Shown here piece by piece: positions 51,134-60,335 of a stretch of 64,000 nucleotides of DNA. Both the position numbers and the translations under genes were made by a program. Every line of letters begins with the position of its first letter. The stretch's first letter is position 1. The stretch lies in contig ONJM01000003.1 of assembly GCA_900318145.1 (NCBI GenBank), positions 1-64,000 of the forward strand, in the 5' to 3' direction. Below the pieces are notes generated by a model. That model was given only the letters and a program-made list of their open reading frames with translations. It was not told where the DNA came from and did no database searches. The DNA comes from an uncultured Eubacteriales bacterium (GTDB lineage: Bacteria > Bacillota > Clostridia > Christensenellales > Aristaeellaceae).

Positions 51134-52272
51134 ACCTGATGGACAGGATCCGGGCCGTGGGAGGAACAGGCGGCAGCGGCCGCCCTGCTGCCGGGGAGGC
51201 TTCCACGGACTGCCGGCACTTCGCCGTATACCGGGAAGCGGAGGAGTTTCCCGGGGCGTGGGATCTGACGGCGGAAACCCTGCGGCTGATGAGCGACCGG
51301 GAGATTCCGGAGGAACTGGATCCCCGGAAGATTCTGTATCTGGATACGGAGACCACGGGCCTGGGCGGAAGCGGAACCGTGGCTTTTCTTGTAGGCATGG
51401 GATATCTCACAGACACCGGCTTTGAGGTGCACCAGTTCCTGATGCGGGACTACCCGGAGGAGCCTTTTCTCCTGAAGCACGTGGCGGCGGGGCTCGGGAA
51501 ATTTGACGTGCTCTGCACCTTCAACGGCACGACGTTCGACGTCCCCCTGCTGGAAAGCCGTTTCCTGATGAACCGCATGGACCGGAACTGCCTGGAAATG
51601 CCGCATCTGGACCTGCTGCACATGTGCCGGCGGCTGTGGAAGCTGCGGCTGGGCCGGTGCAACCTGGGCCGGCTGGAGGAGGTCATCCTCGGGAAGCCCC
51701 GGGTGGACGATCTTCCGGGCAGCGAGGTACCCCAGCGGTATTTCACCTATCTGAAAACAAAGCGCATGGAGCTGCTGGATGATATCCTGCGGCACAACGC
51801 CCAGGATATCGCTTCCCTGTGCGTGCTGCTGAACCATATGGCGGATCTGTACCTGCATCCGGAAAAGATCCGCTTCAGCGAGGATGTTTATTCCATGGGG
51901 CGGGCCCTGGAAAAAATAAACCATACGGAATACGCGCGGCGCTGCTACCGGCTGGCAAGGCCGGGACGCATGGGCGCTTCCGCCGGAGCCGCACTGGCCA
52001 TGAGCTACCGCCGGAGCGGCGAGCGCGAGGCAGCGGCGGAAATCTGGCGGGAGATGGTCCGGGAACGGAAAGGCGGCGCGGAGCCTTACGTGGAGCTCGC
52101 GAAATATGAGGAGCACGTCCGCCGGAACATCCCGGAAGCCCTGGAATGGACGGAAAAGGCGCTGATGCTTCTCAGCGAGCCGTCGCTGCGGGAGGGCGAA
52201 TCTGTACAAGAAACAAAAAATGAGTTACAATACCGCAGACAGCGTTTGCTGAGAAAGCTGAAGGAGCGATAA
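51130..52272 (+). CDS. mrfB: DEDDh exonuclease MrfB (YprB) with TPR-like tail
   Basis: 380 residues starting in an ATGA overlap with mrfA. LYLDTETTGLGGSGTVAFLVGMGYL is exonuclease motif I (DxE), TFNGTTFDVPLLESRF motif II, and RHNAQDIASLCVL motif III with the final H and D of the RNase H-like fold. Residues about 270-360 form TPR-like helices (YARRCYRLARPGRMGASAGAALAMSYRRSGEREAAAEIW), present in YprB. It works with MrfA in excision repair of mitomycin damage. Confidence 0.92.
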   Translation: MNLMDRIRAVGGTGGSGRPAAGEASTDCRHFAVYREAEEFPGAWDLTAETLRLMSDREIPEELDPRKILYLDTETTGLGGSGTVAFLVGMGYLTDTGFEVHQFLMRDYPEEPFLLKHVAAGLGKFDVLCTFNGTTFDVPLLESRFLMNRMDRNCLEMPHLDLLHMCRRLWKLRLGRCNLGRLEEVILGKPRVDDLPGSEVPQRYFTYLKTKRMELLDDILRHNAQDIASLCVLLNHMADLYLHPEKIRFSEDVYSMGRALEKINHTEYARRCYRLARPGRMGASAGAALAMSYRRSGEREAAAEIWREMVRERKGGAEPYVELAKYEEHVRRNIPEALEWTEKALMLLSEPSLREGESVQETKNELQYRRQRLLRKLKER

Positions 52273-52277
52273 AACCC

Positions 52278-53162
52278 ATGGGATTCATGACATCCATCAA
52301 GGCCAATAAGGCTCTCCGCCTGCAGAAGAACGGCGATGTGCAGGGAGCGCAGAAGCTGTACGAGGAAGCGTTCGCGGAAGGCCTGAACGATGCGCGGTTT
52401 ATTATGCCGTACGCCCTGATGCTCATCCGGGACGGGCAGTACCAGAAGGCAAGAGAATTCCTTGTGGCGCACCAGAAGGTGCCGATGAGCCCGGGCCAGC
52501 GGACGGAGATGCTGGTATATTACGCTACATGCTGCTACCGCCTGGGAAATGTGGACAAAGGCATCAATACCCTGGAGCAGCAGTTCCGCAAAACGGAGAC
52601 GGGTCTGCTGTACCAGACGCTCGGATATCTGTATGTGGTGAAGTATGACCGGGCCAACACACCCGATTTCGCGGCGCTTGAAGCCGCGGTGGCCGCGGCG
52701 GCAGAGGCTGAAGCGGAGAGAGCTGAAGCGGCGGACAATGAGGAAGCCGCGGAGGCGGATGACGGAGAACCGCGGAACGCGGAAGAACAGGAAGCCGAAG
52801 CGCCGAAGCTTTCCCCGGAGGAGGAATGGAACGCCGGGATTGAAAAGGCGGAGGCGTTTATCCGCAAATCCGTGGAGTATGACGACGAGGACTCCATCTG
52901 CCTGGACAACATGGGCCAGTTTGTGTACCGGGTGCTGGGAGACCGGGCGGAAGCGAAACAGTGGTTTGAGAAGGCCCTGGCCCTCAAGCCCAGCCAGATT
53001 GACACCCTGTATTTCCTGAGCCGGTATGACGTGGAAACGGGAAATAAAAAAGCGGCGCTGGAAAAGCTGGAGACCGCCGCGGAAGGGCGTTTCTCGCCGC
53101 TGAATTACTGCGACCGGGAGACGGTGCAGCGTGAAATTGAAAAACTGAAGGGAGCCGAGTAA
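52278..53162 (+). CDS. Tetratricopeptide-repeat protein with acidic linker
   Basis: 294 residues; AAGGAGC upstream. Residues 1-125 hold TPR-like helices (DVQGAQKLYEEAFAEGLNDARFIMPYALMLIRDGQYQKAREFL and CCYRLGNVDKGINTLEQQF). Residues about 140-185 are a low-complexity Ala/Glu linker. The rest has two more TPR units (AEAKQWFEKALALKPSQIDTLYFLSRYDVETGNKKAALEKL). No enzyme domain; likely a scaffold. It lies 5 bases after mrfB and 1 base before the signal peptidase gene, so cotranscription is likely. The first residues also resemble B. subtilis-type hypothetical proteins in this position, but I cannot name one. Confidence 0.75.
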   Translation: MGFMTSIKANKALRLQKNGDVQGAQKLYEEAFAEGLNDARFIMPYALMLIRDGQYQKAREFLVAHQKVPMSPGQRTEMLVYYATCCYRLGNVDKGINTLEQQFRKTETGLLYQTLGYLYVVKYDRANTPDFAALEAAVAAAAEAEAERAEAADNEEAAEADDGEPRNAEEQEAEAPKLSPEEEWNAGIEKAEAFIRKSVEYDDEDSICLDNMGQFVYRVLGDRAEAKQWFEKALALKPSQIDTLYFLSRYDVETGNKKAALEKLETAAEGRFSPLNYCDRETVQREIEKLKGAE

Positions 53163-53163
53163 G

Positions 53164-54120
53164 ATGGACGGCATGGATCAGACCGTAAATCCCGTTCCGG
53201 AGGAAGAAGCGGCCGGAAAGAAAAAGAAGAAGGAAAAGGTAAAAAGATCGGTGGGTGCGGAAATCCTGAGCTGGATCCTGACGCTTGTCGGCGCGCTGGC
53301 AATCGCGCTGGTGATCCGCGGGGTCATTTTTGAACCGGTGCGGGTGGACGGCGATTCCATGCTGGACACGCTGCAGAACAAGGAAATCATGCTGGTGAGC
53401 AAGTATGACTATTCCTCGATCTGGCTGTGCCTGCCCTGGCAGAGCGACAACGCCTCCCAGCAGGCGCCGCGGATCACCTACGGCAATCCGAACCTGCTGG
53501 ACGTGGTGATCTGCCGGTATCCCGCCCGGGGAGCGGTGAACTTTGTGAAGCGCGTGTGCGGTATGCCCGGGGACACGGTGGAACTGCGGGAAGGCTACCT
53601 GTACCTGAACGGAGAACAGGTGCAGGAAGAGAAGGACCTGATCAATTCCGCGTACCGGGTCAACGCCATGTCCAACGGTGAAACCTTCGGACCCTACCGG
53701 GTGCCGAAACGGGGAGATACGCTGACGGTTTCCGGCAGCGGCGAAAAACTGCAGTTTCAGCTGGACGGAGAACTGTGGGACCGGAAAAAGACCTGTATCA
53801 TCGCGAAGGACGAAACCGGAAAACAGCTGAAGGTATACACGAAGAAAACGGACGATTCCGCCCGGAACGGACGGCAGGAATCTGAAATGACCGTGCTGTC
53901 CTGGGACGGGAAGAACTATACTTCGAAGGACTGGAGCGAGATCATTCCCTCCCTGAGCGGAAAGACCTTCACCGTGGATGAGGACTACTATTTCCTGATG
54001 GGCGATCACCGGATGAACTCCAACGACGGCCGCTCTGTCGGCGCTGTGGAACGCAGCATGATTATCGGCCATGTGCGCCGGGTGGTATTCCCCTTCGGAA
54101 GCTGGAGAGGAGTCAAATAA
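53164..54120 (+). CDS. lepB: Signal peptidase I
   Basis: 318 residues, long for a Gram-positive SipS-type enzyme (about 180-200). A basic cytoplasmic tail (GKKKKKEKVKR) precedes one membrane helix (about 33-55). Catalytic S65 lies in VDGDSMLDTL and the general base K129 in GAVNFVKRVCGMPGD; MGDHRMNSNDGRSVG is box E. The extra length is a beta-rich insertion at about 165-265 (FGPYRVPKRGDTLTVSGSGEKLQFQLDGELWDRKK). It removes signal peptides on the outer membrane face. Terminator follows. Confidence 0.93.
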   Translation: MDGMDQTVNPVPEEEAAGKKKKKEKVKRSVGAEILSWILTLVGALAIALVIRGVIFEPVRVDGDSMLDTLQNKEIMLVSKYDYSSIWLCLPWQSDNASQQAPRITYGNPNLLDVVICRYPARGAVNFVKRVCGMPGDTVELREGYLYLNGEQVQEEKDLINSAYRVNAMSNGETFGPYRVPKRGDTLTVSGSGEKLQFQLDGELWDRKKTCIIAKDETGKQLKVYTKKTDDSARNGRQESEMTVLSWDGKNYTSKDWSEIIPSLSGKTFTVDEDYYFLMGDHRMNSNDGRSVGAVERSMIIGHVRRVVFPFGSWRGVK

Positions 54121-54142
54121 CATCAGAATCCGGACCGATCCG

Positions 54143-54179
54143 CCGCCTGCCCCGGAAGGACAGGCGGTGTTTTCTTTTC
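54143..54179 (+). terminator. Terminator after lepB
   Basis: Arms CCGCCTG (54143-54149) and CAGGCGG (54161-54167), then TGTTTTCTTTT. Confidence 0.7.
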
Positions 54180-54388
54180 CGGGTTCGCGGGCGCGGCTTT
54201 TTTCAGAACAGGCGGAATATACCGGGAAAACAAAACAACCAAAATATACCAGGCAGGCAGGGTTTTTCAGCTGCGATCCAGTATATAGAAAATAACGGGA
54301 AAATATACGGCAGACGAAAGAGAACTCTGCCGGGAATCTTAGGACACGCTATGATACGCTGAGCCCTGCGCAGGGGGAGTGAACTGCC

Positions 54389-55399
54389 TTGAAACTGCTG
54401 TCAATTGCCGTACCATGCTACAATTCACAGGATTATATGGAAAAAGCCCTTTCGTCCCTGCTTCCCGGCGGGGAGGAAACGGAGATCCTGATTGTGGACG
54501 ACGGGTCGGGCGACCGTACGGCACAGATTGCCGACGAATACGAGCGGCGCTACCCGGGTATCGTCCGCGCCATCCACCAGGAAAACGGCGGGCACGGGGA
54601 CGCGGTGATGACGGGGCTGAAAAACGCCGCCGGCCTCTACTTCAAGGTTCTGGACAGCGACGACTGGATGGACGCGGAAGCATACCCGAAAATCCTGGAC
54701 GCCCTCCGTTCCCTTGCGGACGATCCGGTTGACATGGTTGTCAGCAACTACATTTACGATAAAGCCGGCGCGAAGCATAAACACGTGGTGCGATACTGCC
54801 ACGCGCTGCCGCAGAACCGGGTTTTCGGCTGGGAGGATACAAAAAGTTTCCGGAAAGGGCAGTATATGCTGATGCATTCAGTCATATACCGTACCCGGCT
54901 GCTGCGGGACTGCGGTCTGACGCTTCCCAAACATACGTTCTATGTGGACGAGCTTTATGTCTACATTCCCCTGCCGCAGGTGGAGCGCATGTATTACCTG
55001 GACCTGGATCTTTATCACTATTTTATCGGACGGGAAGGGCAGTCTGTGCAGGAACAGGTGATGATCCGGCGGATTGACCAGGCGCTGCTGGTGAACCGGC
55101 TTCTGATTTCCGCCGCGGATCCCTGCGGCGTCCGGGATGAACGGAAACGCAGATATATGCTGAATTTTCTGGAGATCGTTACCGCGGTTTCCTCCGTTCT
55201 GCTCATCAAAAGCGGCACAAAGGAAAACCTGAAGAAGAAGGAAGCGCTCTGGGCGTTCATCGAAAAGGAAAACCCGCGGGTATATAAAACGCTTCGCCGG
55301 CGCCTGACAGGGCGCCTGGCCCACCTGCCGGGCCGCGCCGGGAGAGTGATTGTTCTCGGGATCTACAAGGTCTGCCAGCGCATTTACGGTTTCAACTGA
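54389..55399 (+). CDS. Glycosyltransferase family 2 protein
   Basis: 336 residues from TTG 54389 (GGGGGAG 9 bases upstream). LLSIAVPCYNSQDYMEKALSSLLPGGEETEILIVDDGSGDRTAQIADEY is the GT-A nucleotide-binding start with the VDDGS motif; FKVLDSDDWMDAEAYPKIL gives the DSD/DxD metal motif. From about 220 helices with basic residues (KRRYMLNFLEIVTAVSSVLLIKSGTKENLKKKEALW) may peripherally bind the membrane. It transfers a sugar from a nucleotide donor to an unknown acceptor, probably surface glycan. Stands alone between terminators. Confidence 0.9.
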   Translation: MKLLSIAVPCYNSQDYMEKALSSLLPGGEETEILIVDDGSGDRTAQIADEYERRYPGIVRAIHQENGGHGDAVMTGLKNAAGLYFKVLDSDDWMDAEAYPKILDALRSLADDPVDMVVSNYIYDKAGAKHKHVVRYCHALPQNRVFGWEDTKSFRKGQYMLMHSVIYRTRLLRDCGLTLPKHTFYVDELYVYIPLPQVERMYYLDLDLYHYFIGREGQSVQEQVMIRRIDQALLVNRLLISAADPCGVRDERKRRYMLNFLEIVTAVSSVLLIKSGTKENLKKKEALWAFIEKENPRVYKTLRRRLTGRLAHLPGRAGRVIVLGIYKVCQRIYGFN

Positions 55400-55441
55400 C
55401 AGGCATTCAACGGAAAAAGAAATAAACCCGGTTACCCCGGG

Positions 55442-55476
55442 CTGCCTCATATCGATTTGAGGCAGATTCTTTTTTT
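55442..55476 (+). terminator. Terminator after the glycosyltransferase gene
   Basis: Perfect eight-base arms CTGCCTCA (55442-55449) and TGAGGCAG (55458-55465), then ATTC and T7. Confidence 0.8.
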
Positions 55477-55515
55477 CCGCCGCCGGCACGAAAACGGCCG
55501 CTTCCGGATTTCCTG

Positions 55516-55544
55516 TTGATTTCAGCGGCGGTGTGTCGTACAAT
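55516..55544 (+). promoter_or_regulatory. Promoter of the ppk1 operon
   Basis: TTGATT (55516-55521), 17-base spacer, TACAAT (55539-55544). I saw no clear PHO box. Confidence 0.5.
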
Positions 55545-55647
55545 AAGCTGCGGAAGCAATCTTTCGCGAACAAAGAAATACCGGAAGCAGGCACGTATGC
55601 TTATCCCTTTCTTCCCTGAAATCCGTCAAGCAAAGGAATGATCTGCA

Positions 55648-57900
55648 ATGGCCCCGAAGGACAACAAGGACAGCAAAAAGAAAAAGAGCGCGAAGCTGAA
55701 TCCGCCGGACAGTATATATATCAACCGGGAACTGAGCTGGCTCGCTTTCAACCTGCGCGTGCTGCTGGAGGCGGCCGATCCCTCGGTGCCGCTGCTTGAA
55801 CGGCTCAAGTTCCTGATGATCTATCAGTCCAACCTGGAAGAGTTCTACCGGGTGCGGATCGGTATTCTGACCCATCGCGCCCTCCTGGCGCCGGACAAGG
55901 GCGATCCGGTTTCCGGCATGCTGCCCGAGGAGCAGATCAACGAAGCGCTCCGCGTTACGCGGGAACAGCAGGTGCTGATGGAGAACACCTGGAAAACGAT
56001 CCGGGAGGAGCTCCGCGCCAACGGTGTGGAAGTGCTGGATTTCAAAAAAATCAGCAAGGTGGATGAGCTGATGAGCAAGAAGCTCTTCGGCGACATCCGG
56101 GATCTTCTCCAGCCGCAGATCATCGGGATGGACCAGCCGCTGCCTTTCCTGTGGAACGGAGAGGGAAATATCATTGTTTTCCTCGGCCGCGGCACGGAAC
56201 AGAAGCTGTGCGTGATTCCGCTGCACAGGATTCCAGCCTACCAGAGCTTTGAAATTGACGGCATCCAGAAGATCGTGCCGACCGCGCCGCTGGTCCGGCA
56301 TTTTCTGCCGCTGCTGCTGAAAAAGGAAACGATCACCCAGTCCGCAATTGTGGATGTCACCCGGAACGCGGACGTCTTCTTCACCAGCCGGGAGGACCGT
56401 GCGGACGACGACTTCCGGCACAAGGTTTCCGGCATGCTGTCCAAACGGAAGCGGGAGATGCCCGTGCGCGTGCGCATTGTCGGGCGGCTGACAGAGTCCG
56501 CCAGGGCGCTGCTGATCCGGAAGCTGCATGTGCCGGAAAACCGGGTGTTTCCGCAGAGCGTTCCCTTCGATCTTTCCTTCCGCTCCTGTATCGGCGGCTC
56601 TCCGGAAATGCGCTACCCGGACCGCAAACCCTCCCGGGATATCGGCCTGAAGAAAGGGGAGTACTTCGAATACATCCGGAAGCATGACCTGCTGCTGAGC
56701 TATCCGTTCCAAAGCATGATGTCCTTTGTGGACCTGATCTACGAAGCGGCGGATAACCCGGAGGTTGTTTCCATCAAAATCACGCTTTACCGCATGTCTG
56801 ACCGGAGCAAGGTCGCGGCCGCCCTGGCGTACGCGGCTGACCGGGGGAAGGATGTGCTCTGCCTGCTGGAGCTGCGGGCGCGCTTTGACGAGCAGAACAA
56901 TATCGACTATTCCGAGATGCTGGAGGACGCGGGATGCCGCGTTATCTACGGACTGCCCGACCAGAAGGTGCACAGCAAGCTGTGCGTGATCACCCTGGAA
57001 CGGAACGGTAAAACCCGCCGCATTACCCAGGTGGGCACCGGGAACTACAACGAGATTACGGGAGAACAGTATACGGACCTTTCCCTTATCACCGCGCGGG
57101 AGGAGGAGGGCCGGGAGGCGGAGGCGGTTTTCGACGCCCTGAACCGGGGAGAAATACCGCCGGAAATGCACCACCTGTGGATCGCACCGCTCAGCTTCAA
57201 ATCCAGCCTGCTGGAGATGCTGGACCGTGAAATCGAAAAAGGCGCGAACGGCCGCGTCGCGATCAAGGCCAACGCGCTGAACAATCCGGACGTGATGCAG
57301 AAGCTGATTGAATGCTCCCAGGCCGGCGTGAAGGTGGAGCTGTTCATCCGCGGGATCTGTTCCCTGCGCCCCGGCGTGCCCGGGTTTACGGACAATATTA
57401 CCGTTACGGGCGTGATCGGCCGGTGGCTGGAGCATTCCCGGATCTACAGCTTCGGCGAAGGCGCGGAGCAGCGGCTTTTCATCGGCTCCGGCGATATGCT
57501 GAACCGGAACCTTGAACGGCGCGTGGAAGCGTTCATTGAAGCAGTGACGCCGGACACCCGCGGCCAGCTGAATGAAATCCTGACCGCGCTGCGCAACGAC
57601 AGGGAAAAGGGATGGCGCATGCTTTCCGACGGCACCTATGTGCGGGAGGAAGGCGGGGAGGGCACTTCCTCGCAGGAAGCGCTGTACCGCTATTTCAGCG
57701 CGCGGAAGGTGTCGCTGAAAGACCCGCCGACCCGGCCGGCAGCGCCGGAAAAGATTCCGGAACGCCCGGAGAACGGCGCGGCGCAGCAGGAAGACAGAGC
57801 GGAACAGCAGGAAAACGGGACAGATAAGCAGGAAAGGGTTCCGGAACAGGCGGACGCGGGCGGCTTCCGCACCTGGCTGCGCCGGTTATTCAGAGACTGA
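55648..57900 (+). CDS. ppk1: Polyphosphate kinase 1
   Basis: 750 residues. NRELSWLAFNLRVLLEA opens the N domain. Catalytic H442 is in GLPDQKVHSKLCVI, with ITLYRMSDRSKV before it (Mg2+ and phosphate contacts), and the second conserved His is in GRWLEHSRIYSFG; VGTGNYNE completes the active site. It reversibly builds inorganic polyphosphate from ATP. Beyond the normal end, residues about 690-750 form a Gln/Glu-rich low-complexity stretch and a final basic amphipathic segment (FRTWLRRLF), which may bind membrane or polyphosphate. Operon with the ROK kinase 14 bases downstream. Confidence 0.95.
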   Translation: MAPKDNKDSKKKKSAKLNPPDSIYINRELSWLAFNLRVLLEAADPSVPLLERLKFLMIYQSNLEEFYRVRIGILTHRALLAPDKGDPVSGMLPEEQINEALRVTREQQVLMENTWKTIREELRANGVEVLDFKKISKVDELMSKKLFGDIRDLLQPQIIGMDQPLPFLWNGEGNIIVFLGRGTEQKLCVIPLHRIPAYQSFEIDGIQKIVPTAPLVRHFLPLLLKKETITQSAIVDVTRNADVFFTSREDRADDDFRHKVSGMLSKRKREMPVRVRIVGRLTESARALLIRKLHVPENRVFPQSVPFDLSFRSCIGGSPEMRYPDRKPSRDIGLKKGEYFEYIRKHDLLLSYPFQSMMSFVDLIYEAADNPEVVSIKITLYRMSDRSKVAAALAYAADRGKDVLCLLELRARFDEQNNIDYSEMLEDAGCRVIYGLPDQKVHSKLCVITLERNGKTRRITQVGTGNYNEITGEQYTDLSLITAREEEGREAEAVFDALNRGEIPPEMHHLWIAPLSFKSSLLEMLDREIEKGANGRVAIKANALNNPDVMQKLIECSQAGVKVELFIRGICSLRPGVPGFTDNITVTGVIGRWLEHSRIYSFGEGAEQRLFIGSGDMLNRNLERRVEAFIEAVTPDTRGQLNEILTALRNDREKGWRMLSDGTYVREEGGEGTSSQEALYRYFSARKVSLKDPPTRPAAPEKIPERPENGAAQQEDRAEQQENGTDKQERVPEQADAGGFRTWLRRLFRD

Positions 57901-57914
57901 AGGAGGATTGGGCC

Positions 57915-58877
57915 ATGGCGGGAAATTACAACATTTGCCTGGACGTGGGCGGCACCAAGGTACTCGGAGCGATTTTTGACGAAAAGGACAAGATTATTTA
58001 CCGGCTGAAAAAGCGTTCGAAGAGCGGCGGCTCCGAATCGGCTGACGTGGAAAAAGTAATCATTGACGTGGTGGAGGAGATGATCCGGGAATCCGGCATC
58101 GACCGCAAAAAACTGAACGCCGTCGCCTCCTGCGCACCCGGTGTGATCGACCAGGAAAAGGGTATCGTGCTTTTCACGCCGAACCTGCCCTGGCGCGATT
58201 ATGACATGGCGGCTTCGATGCGGAAGCAGTTCGGCGTTCCGTTCTATGTCGGCAATGACGTGAATCTGGGCGTTCTGGGCGAATACCATTTCGGCGCGGG
58301 GCGCGGCTATCAGAACATCGTGGGCTTTTTCGTCGGAACCGGCATGGGCGGCGGACTGATCCTCAACGGGGAGCTGTATACCGGCCACCTGTTCAAGGCC
58401 GCTGAATACGGCCACATGATCCTGGATCCGGAAGGACCGCTGTGCAACTGCGGCCAGCGGGGCTGCCTGGAGGCTTTCTCCAGCAAGCAGGGTATGAGCG
58501 CCTATATCCGGCAGCAGGTCGGCCGCGGGCGGGAGAGCCTGATGGCGGACGCGGTAAAGGAAGGCGTGTTCCGTTCCAAGAAGCTTGTAAAGGCGCTGGA
58601 AGCCGGGGACAAGGTTGCCATGGAAGCCGTGGACCGTGCCTGCCACTGGCTGGCGGTCGCCACCGGCAACATGATCAACACGTTCTCGCCGGATCTGATC
58701 CTTTACGGCGGCGGGGTGATCGAGGCAATGGGGGATCTGTTCCTTGAAAAGATCCTTGCGGAGGTGGACCGCTACTGTATGCCGCAGATCCGTTCCACCG
58801 TGGATATCAAAACCGCTTCCCTCGGCGACGATTCAATTCTCTACGGCGATCTGGCCATGATCAAGGGAATGAAGTAA
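57915..58877 (+). CDS. ROK family sugar kinase (glucokinase-like)
   Basis: 320 residues after AAGGAGG. ICLDVGGTKVLGAIFDE is the phosphate-1 loop, CAPGVIDQEKGIV and NLPWRDYDM the sugar contacts, FYVGNDVNLGVLGEYHFGAG the catalytic Asp, FFVGTGMGGGLILNGELYTG adenosine region, and EYGHMILDPEGPLCNCGQRGCLEAFSS the ROK zinc motif CxCGxxGCxE. It lacks the repressor-type HTH, so it is an enzyme: most likely glucose or a related hexose is phosphorylated with ATP. Being in an operon with ppk1, use of polyphosphate is a thought only. Confidence 0.9.
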   Translation: MAGNYNICLDVGGTKVLGAIFDEKDKIIYRLKKRSKSGGSESADVEKVIIDVVEEMIRESGIDRKKLNAVASCAPGVIDQEKGIVLFTPNLPWRDYDMAASMRKQFGVPFYVGNDVNLGVLGEYHFGAGRGYQNIVGFFVGTGMGGGLILNGELYTGHLFKAAEYGHMILDPEGPLCNCGQRGCLEAFSSKQGMSAYIRQQVGRGRESLMADAVKEGVFRSKKLVKALEAGDKVAMEAVDRACHWLAVATGNMINTFSPDLILYGGGVIEAMGDLFLEKILAEVDRYCMPQIRSTVDIKTASLGDDSILYGDLAMIKGMK

Positions 58878-58899
58878 AAGAATAAAAAACACGGGACAT

Positions 58900-58931
58900 A
58901 AAAAGCCGCCGGAACGTTTTGTTCCGGCGGT
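58900..58931 (-). terminator. Terminator of the zinc-ribbon gene (convergent junction)
   Basis: Perfect ten-base arms CCGCCGGAAC (58906-58915) and GTTCCGGCGG (58921-58930); the T run (T5) lies on the minus strand. Confidence 0.75.
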
Positions 58932-58951
58932 CTGACTGCGGCTGGAAAAGT

Positions 58952-60085
58952 TTATTTCACTTTCTGAAGGTCCGCGATCTTTTTGCCGTCCTTGTCGGAA
59001 ATAAAGGGATCGGCGCCGCTGCGCTTCGCGGTGATGTACATCTGGTCTCCCACGTTGACGGACCGCCAATGCTCCTCGTCCACCCGGTAGGTGGCGGCGG
59101 GCTCCTTCTTTTCCGTGTGTTCCACGGTGAAGAAGTACGCTTCGGCCCGCTGTCCCTCACGCTCGTTTTCCCCCAGCGTGTATTCCGGCCACGCGGCGTT
59201 GTGGTCCGTTCCGGAGGCGGTAACCTCCCGCTCCGGATTCCAGCGCCAGATGGTGTAGTAGTATTTGGCGGCGTAGCGGGGAACCTGCCGGTAGATCGGC
59301 TCCTGCACCGTTTCGGTGTAATACTCCGTCGTGTAGACCGGGCGCTCGTGAGCCACCTCCGTGAAGGAACCGTTGCCGTTGTCCGTGTAGGTGTAGTAGG
59401 TCTCGTAGTGGTCAACAACCTGGCGGGACCGCTGGACTTCCCGGCTCTCATAGTGATCCAGCACGGAGTCGTAATGATGGAGCTCCTGCTTTGTCGCGGT
59501 AAGCTCCGCGCCGTCCGGCAGGGACCAGTCGGACTCGCTGTACTGTTTGTTTTCCTCGATCTGGATAACCCTCGTCCAATTCAGGGCGGTCACCTTCAGA
59601 TCCCCGGCGGTCTTGCTGCCGTTCATCCAGACAATGACGCCGATGATGGCCAGGAGGATGGCGGCGAAGATGATCAGGGGCCTGCGGGAGCGTTTCTGCG
59701 GACCTTCATTCACCCGCGGCTGCGCGGCGAGCTCCGCCGCCTCCTTTTCCTGATTCTTCTTCAGCATGTCAAAATAATTCGCTTCAGAATCGGAACGGGA
59801 AGCGCCGCAGTTGCTGCAGACCTGGGCGTTGTCACTGTTCAGGGAGTTGCAGAAGGAACAGTACCAGTCCGGATTTTTGCTGACGTATTTTGCCTGCTCC
59901 TCGGTCAGGTATTCGATGTCGGACCGCTCGTCCGCCTCCCGGGTTTCGCCTTCCGCGACACCTTTCATGTAGAATCTGACATCCCCGCGGGCACGGCCGC
60001 AGGAAGGGCAGTTGACTACGTCACCGCGGATTTCCTTATTCCCGCAGACCGGGCAGTCCCAGTATCCCATTACAAGTTTCGGCAT
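58952..60085 (-). CDS. Zinc-ribbon single-pass membrane protein with Tyr-rich extracellular region
   Basis: 377 residues from ATG 60085 (AAGGAGC on the minus strand). Two zinc ribbons: CPVCGNKEIRG, then CPSCGRARG; and YCSFCNSLNSDNAQVCSNCGASR. One membrane helix (about 132-150, RRPLIIFAAILLAIIGVIVWM) follows. The outer part is rich in Tyr and His (HHYDSVLDHYESREVQ, VVDHYETYYTYTDNGNG, RPVYTTEYYTETVQEPIYRQ), with a YYTIWRWNPEREV block near the middle. No known family is recognised. Zinc ribbons inside, ligand-like beta region outside suggests a sensor or cell-envelope role. Confidence 0.72.
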   Translation of the reverse strand: MPKLVMGYWDCPVCGNKEIRGDVVNCPSCGRARGDVRFYMKGVAEGETREADERSDIEYLTEEQAKYVSKNPDWYCSFCNSLNSDNAQVCSNCGASRSDSEANYFDMLKKNQEKEAAELAAQPRVNEGPQKRSRRPLIIFAAILLAIIGVIVWMNGSKTAGDLKVTALNWTRVIQIEENKQYSESDWSLPDGAELTATKQELHHYDSVLDHYESREVQRSRQVVDHYETYYTYTDNGNGSFTEVAHERPVYTTEYYTETVQEPIYRQVPRYAAKYYYTIWRWNPEREVTASGTDHNAAWPEYTLGENEREGQRAEAYFFTVEHTEKKEPAATYRVDEEHWRSVNVGDQMYITAKRSGADPFISDKDGKKIADLQKVK

Positions 60086-60268
60086 TGTGTGCTCCTTTGA
60101 ACAATAAATCGATGTATCAGCGGAAAGATTTGCTTTGACCGGCACAGCGCGTGCCGCGGAACCATATCATATTTTACCCCAAAAACCGCCTGATGGCCAT
60201 ACTTTTTTGGCTCCGGGTTTCCGTGCTTTTTCCGGCGGGACTTTTTTGGCATTTCCGGTTCCGGATCA

Positions 60269-60297
60269 TTGCAAAAAAACGACGGATTTGGTATATT
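60269..60297 (+). promoter_or_regulatory. Promoter of the atp operon
   Basis: TTGCAA (60269-60274), 17-base spacer, TATATT (60292-60297) with an extended TGG. Confidence 0.6.
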
Positions 60298-60335
60298 AGT
60301 CTTTAGGTGTACAACGGGGAGGAGGCCGGCTGCCG

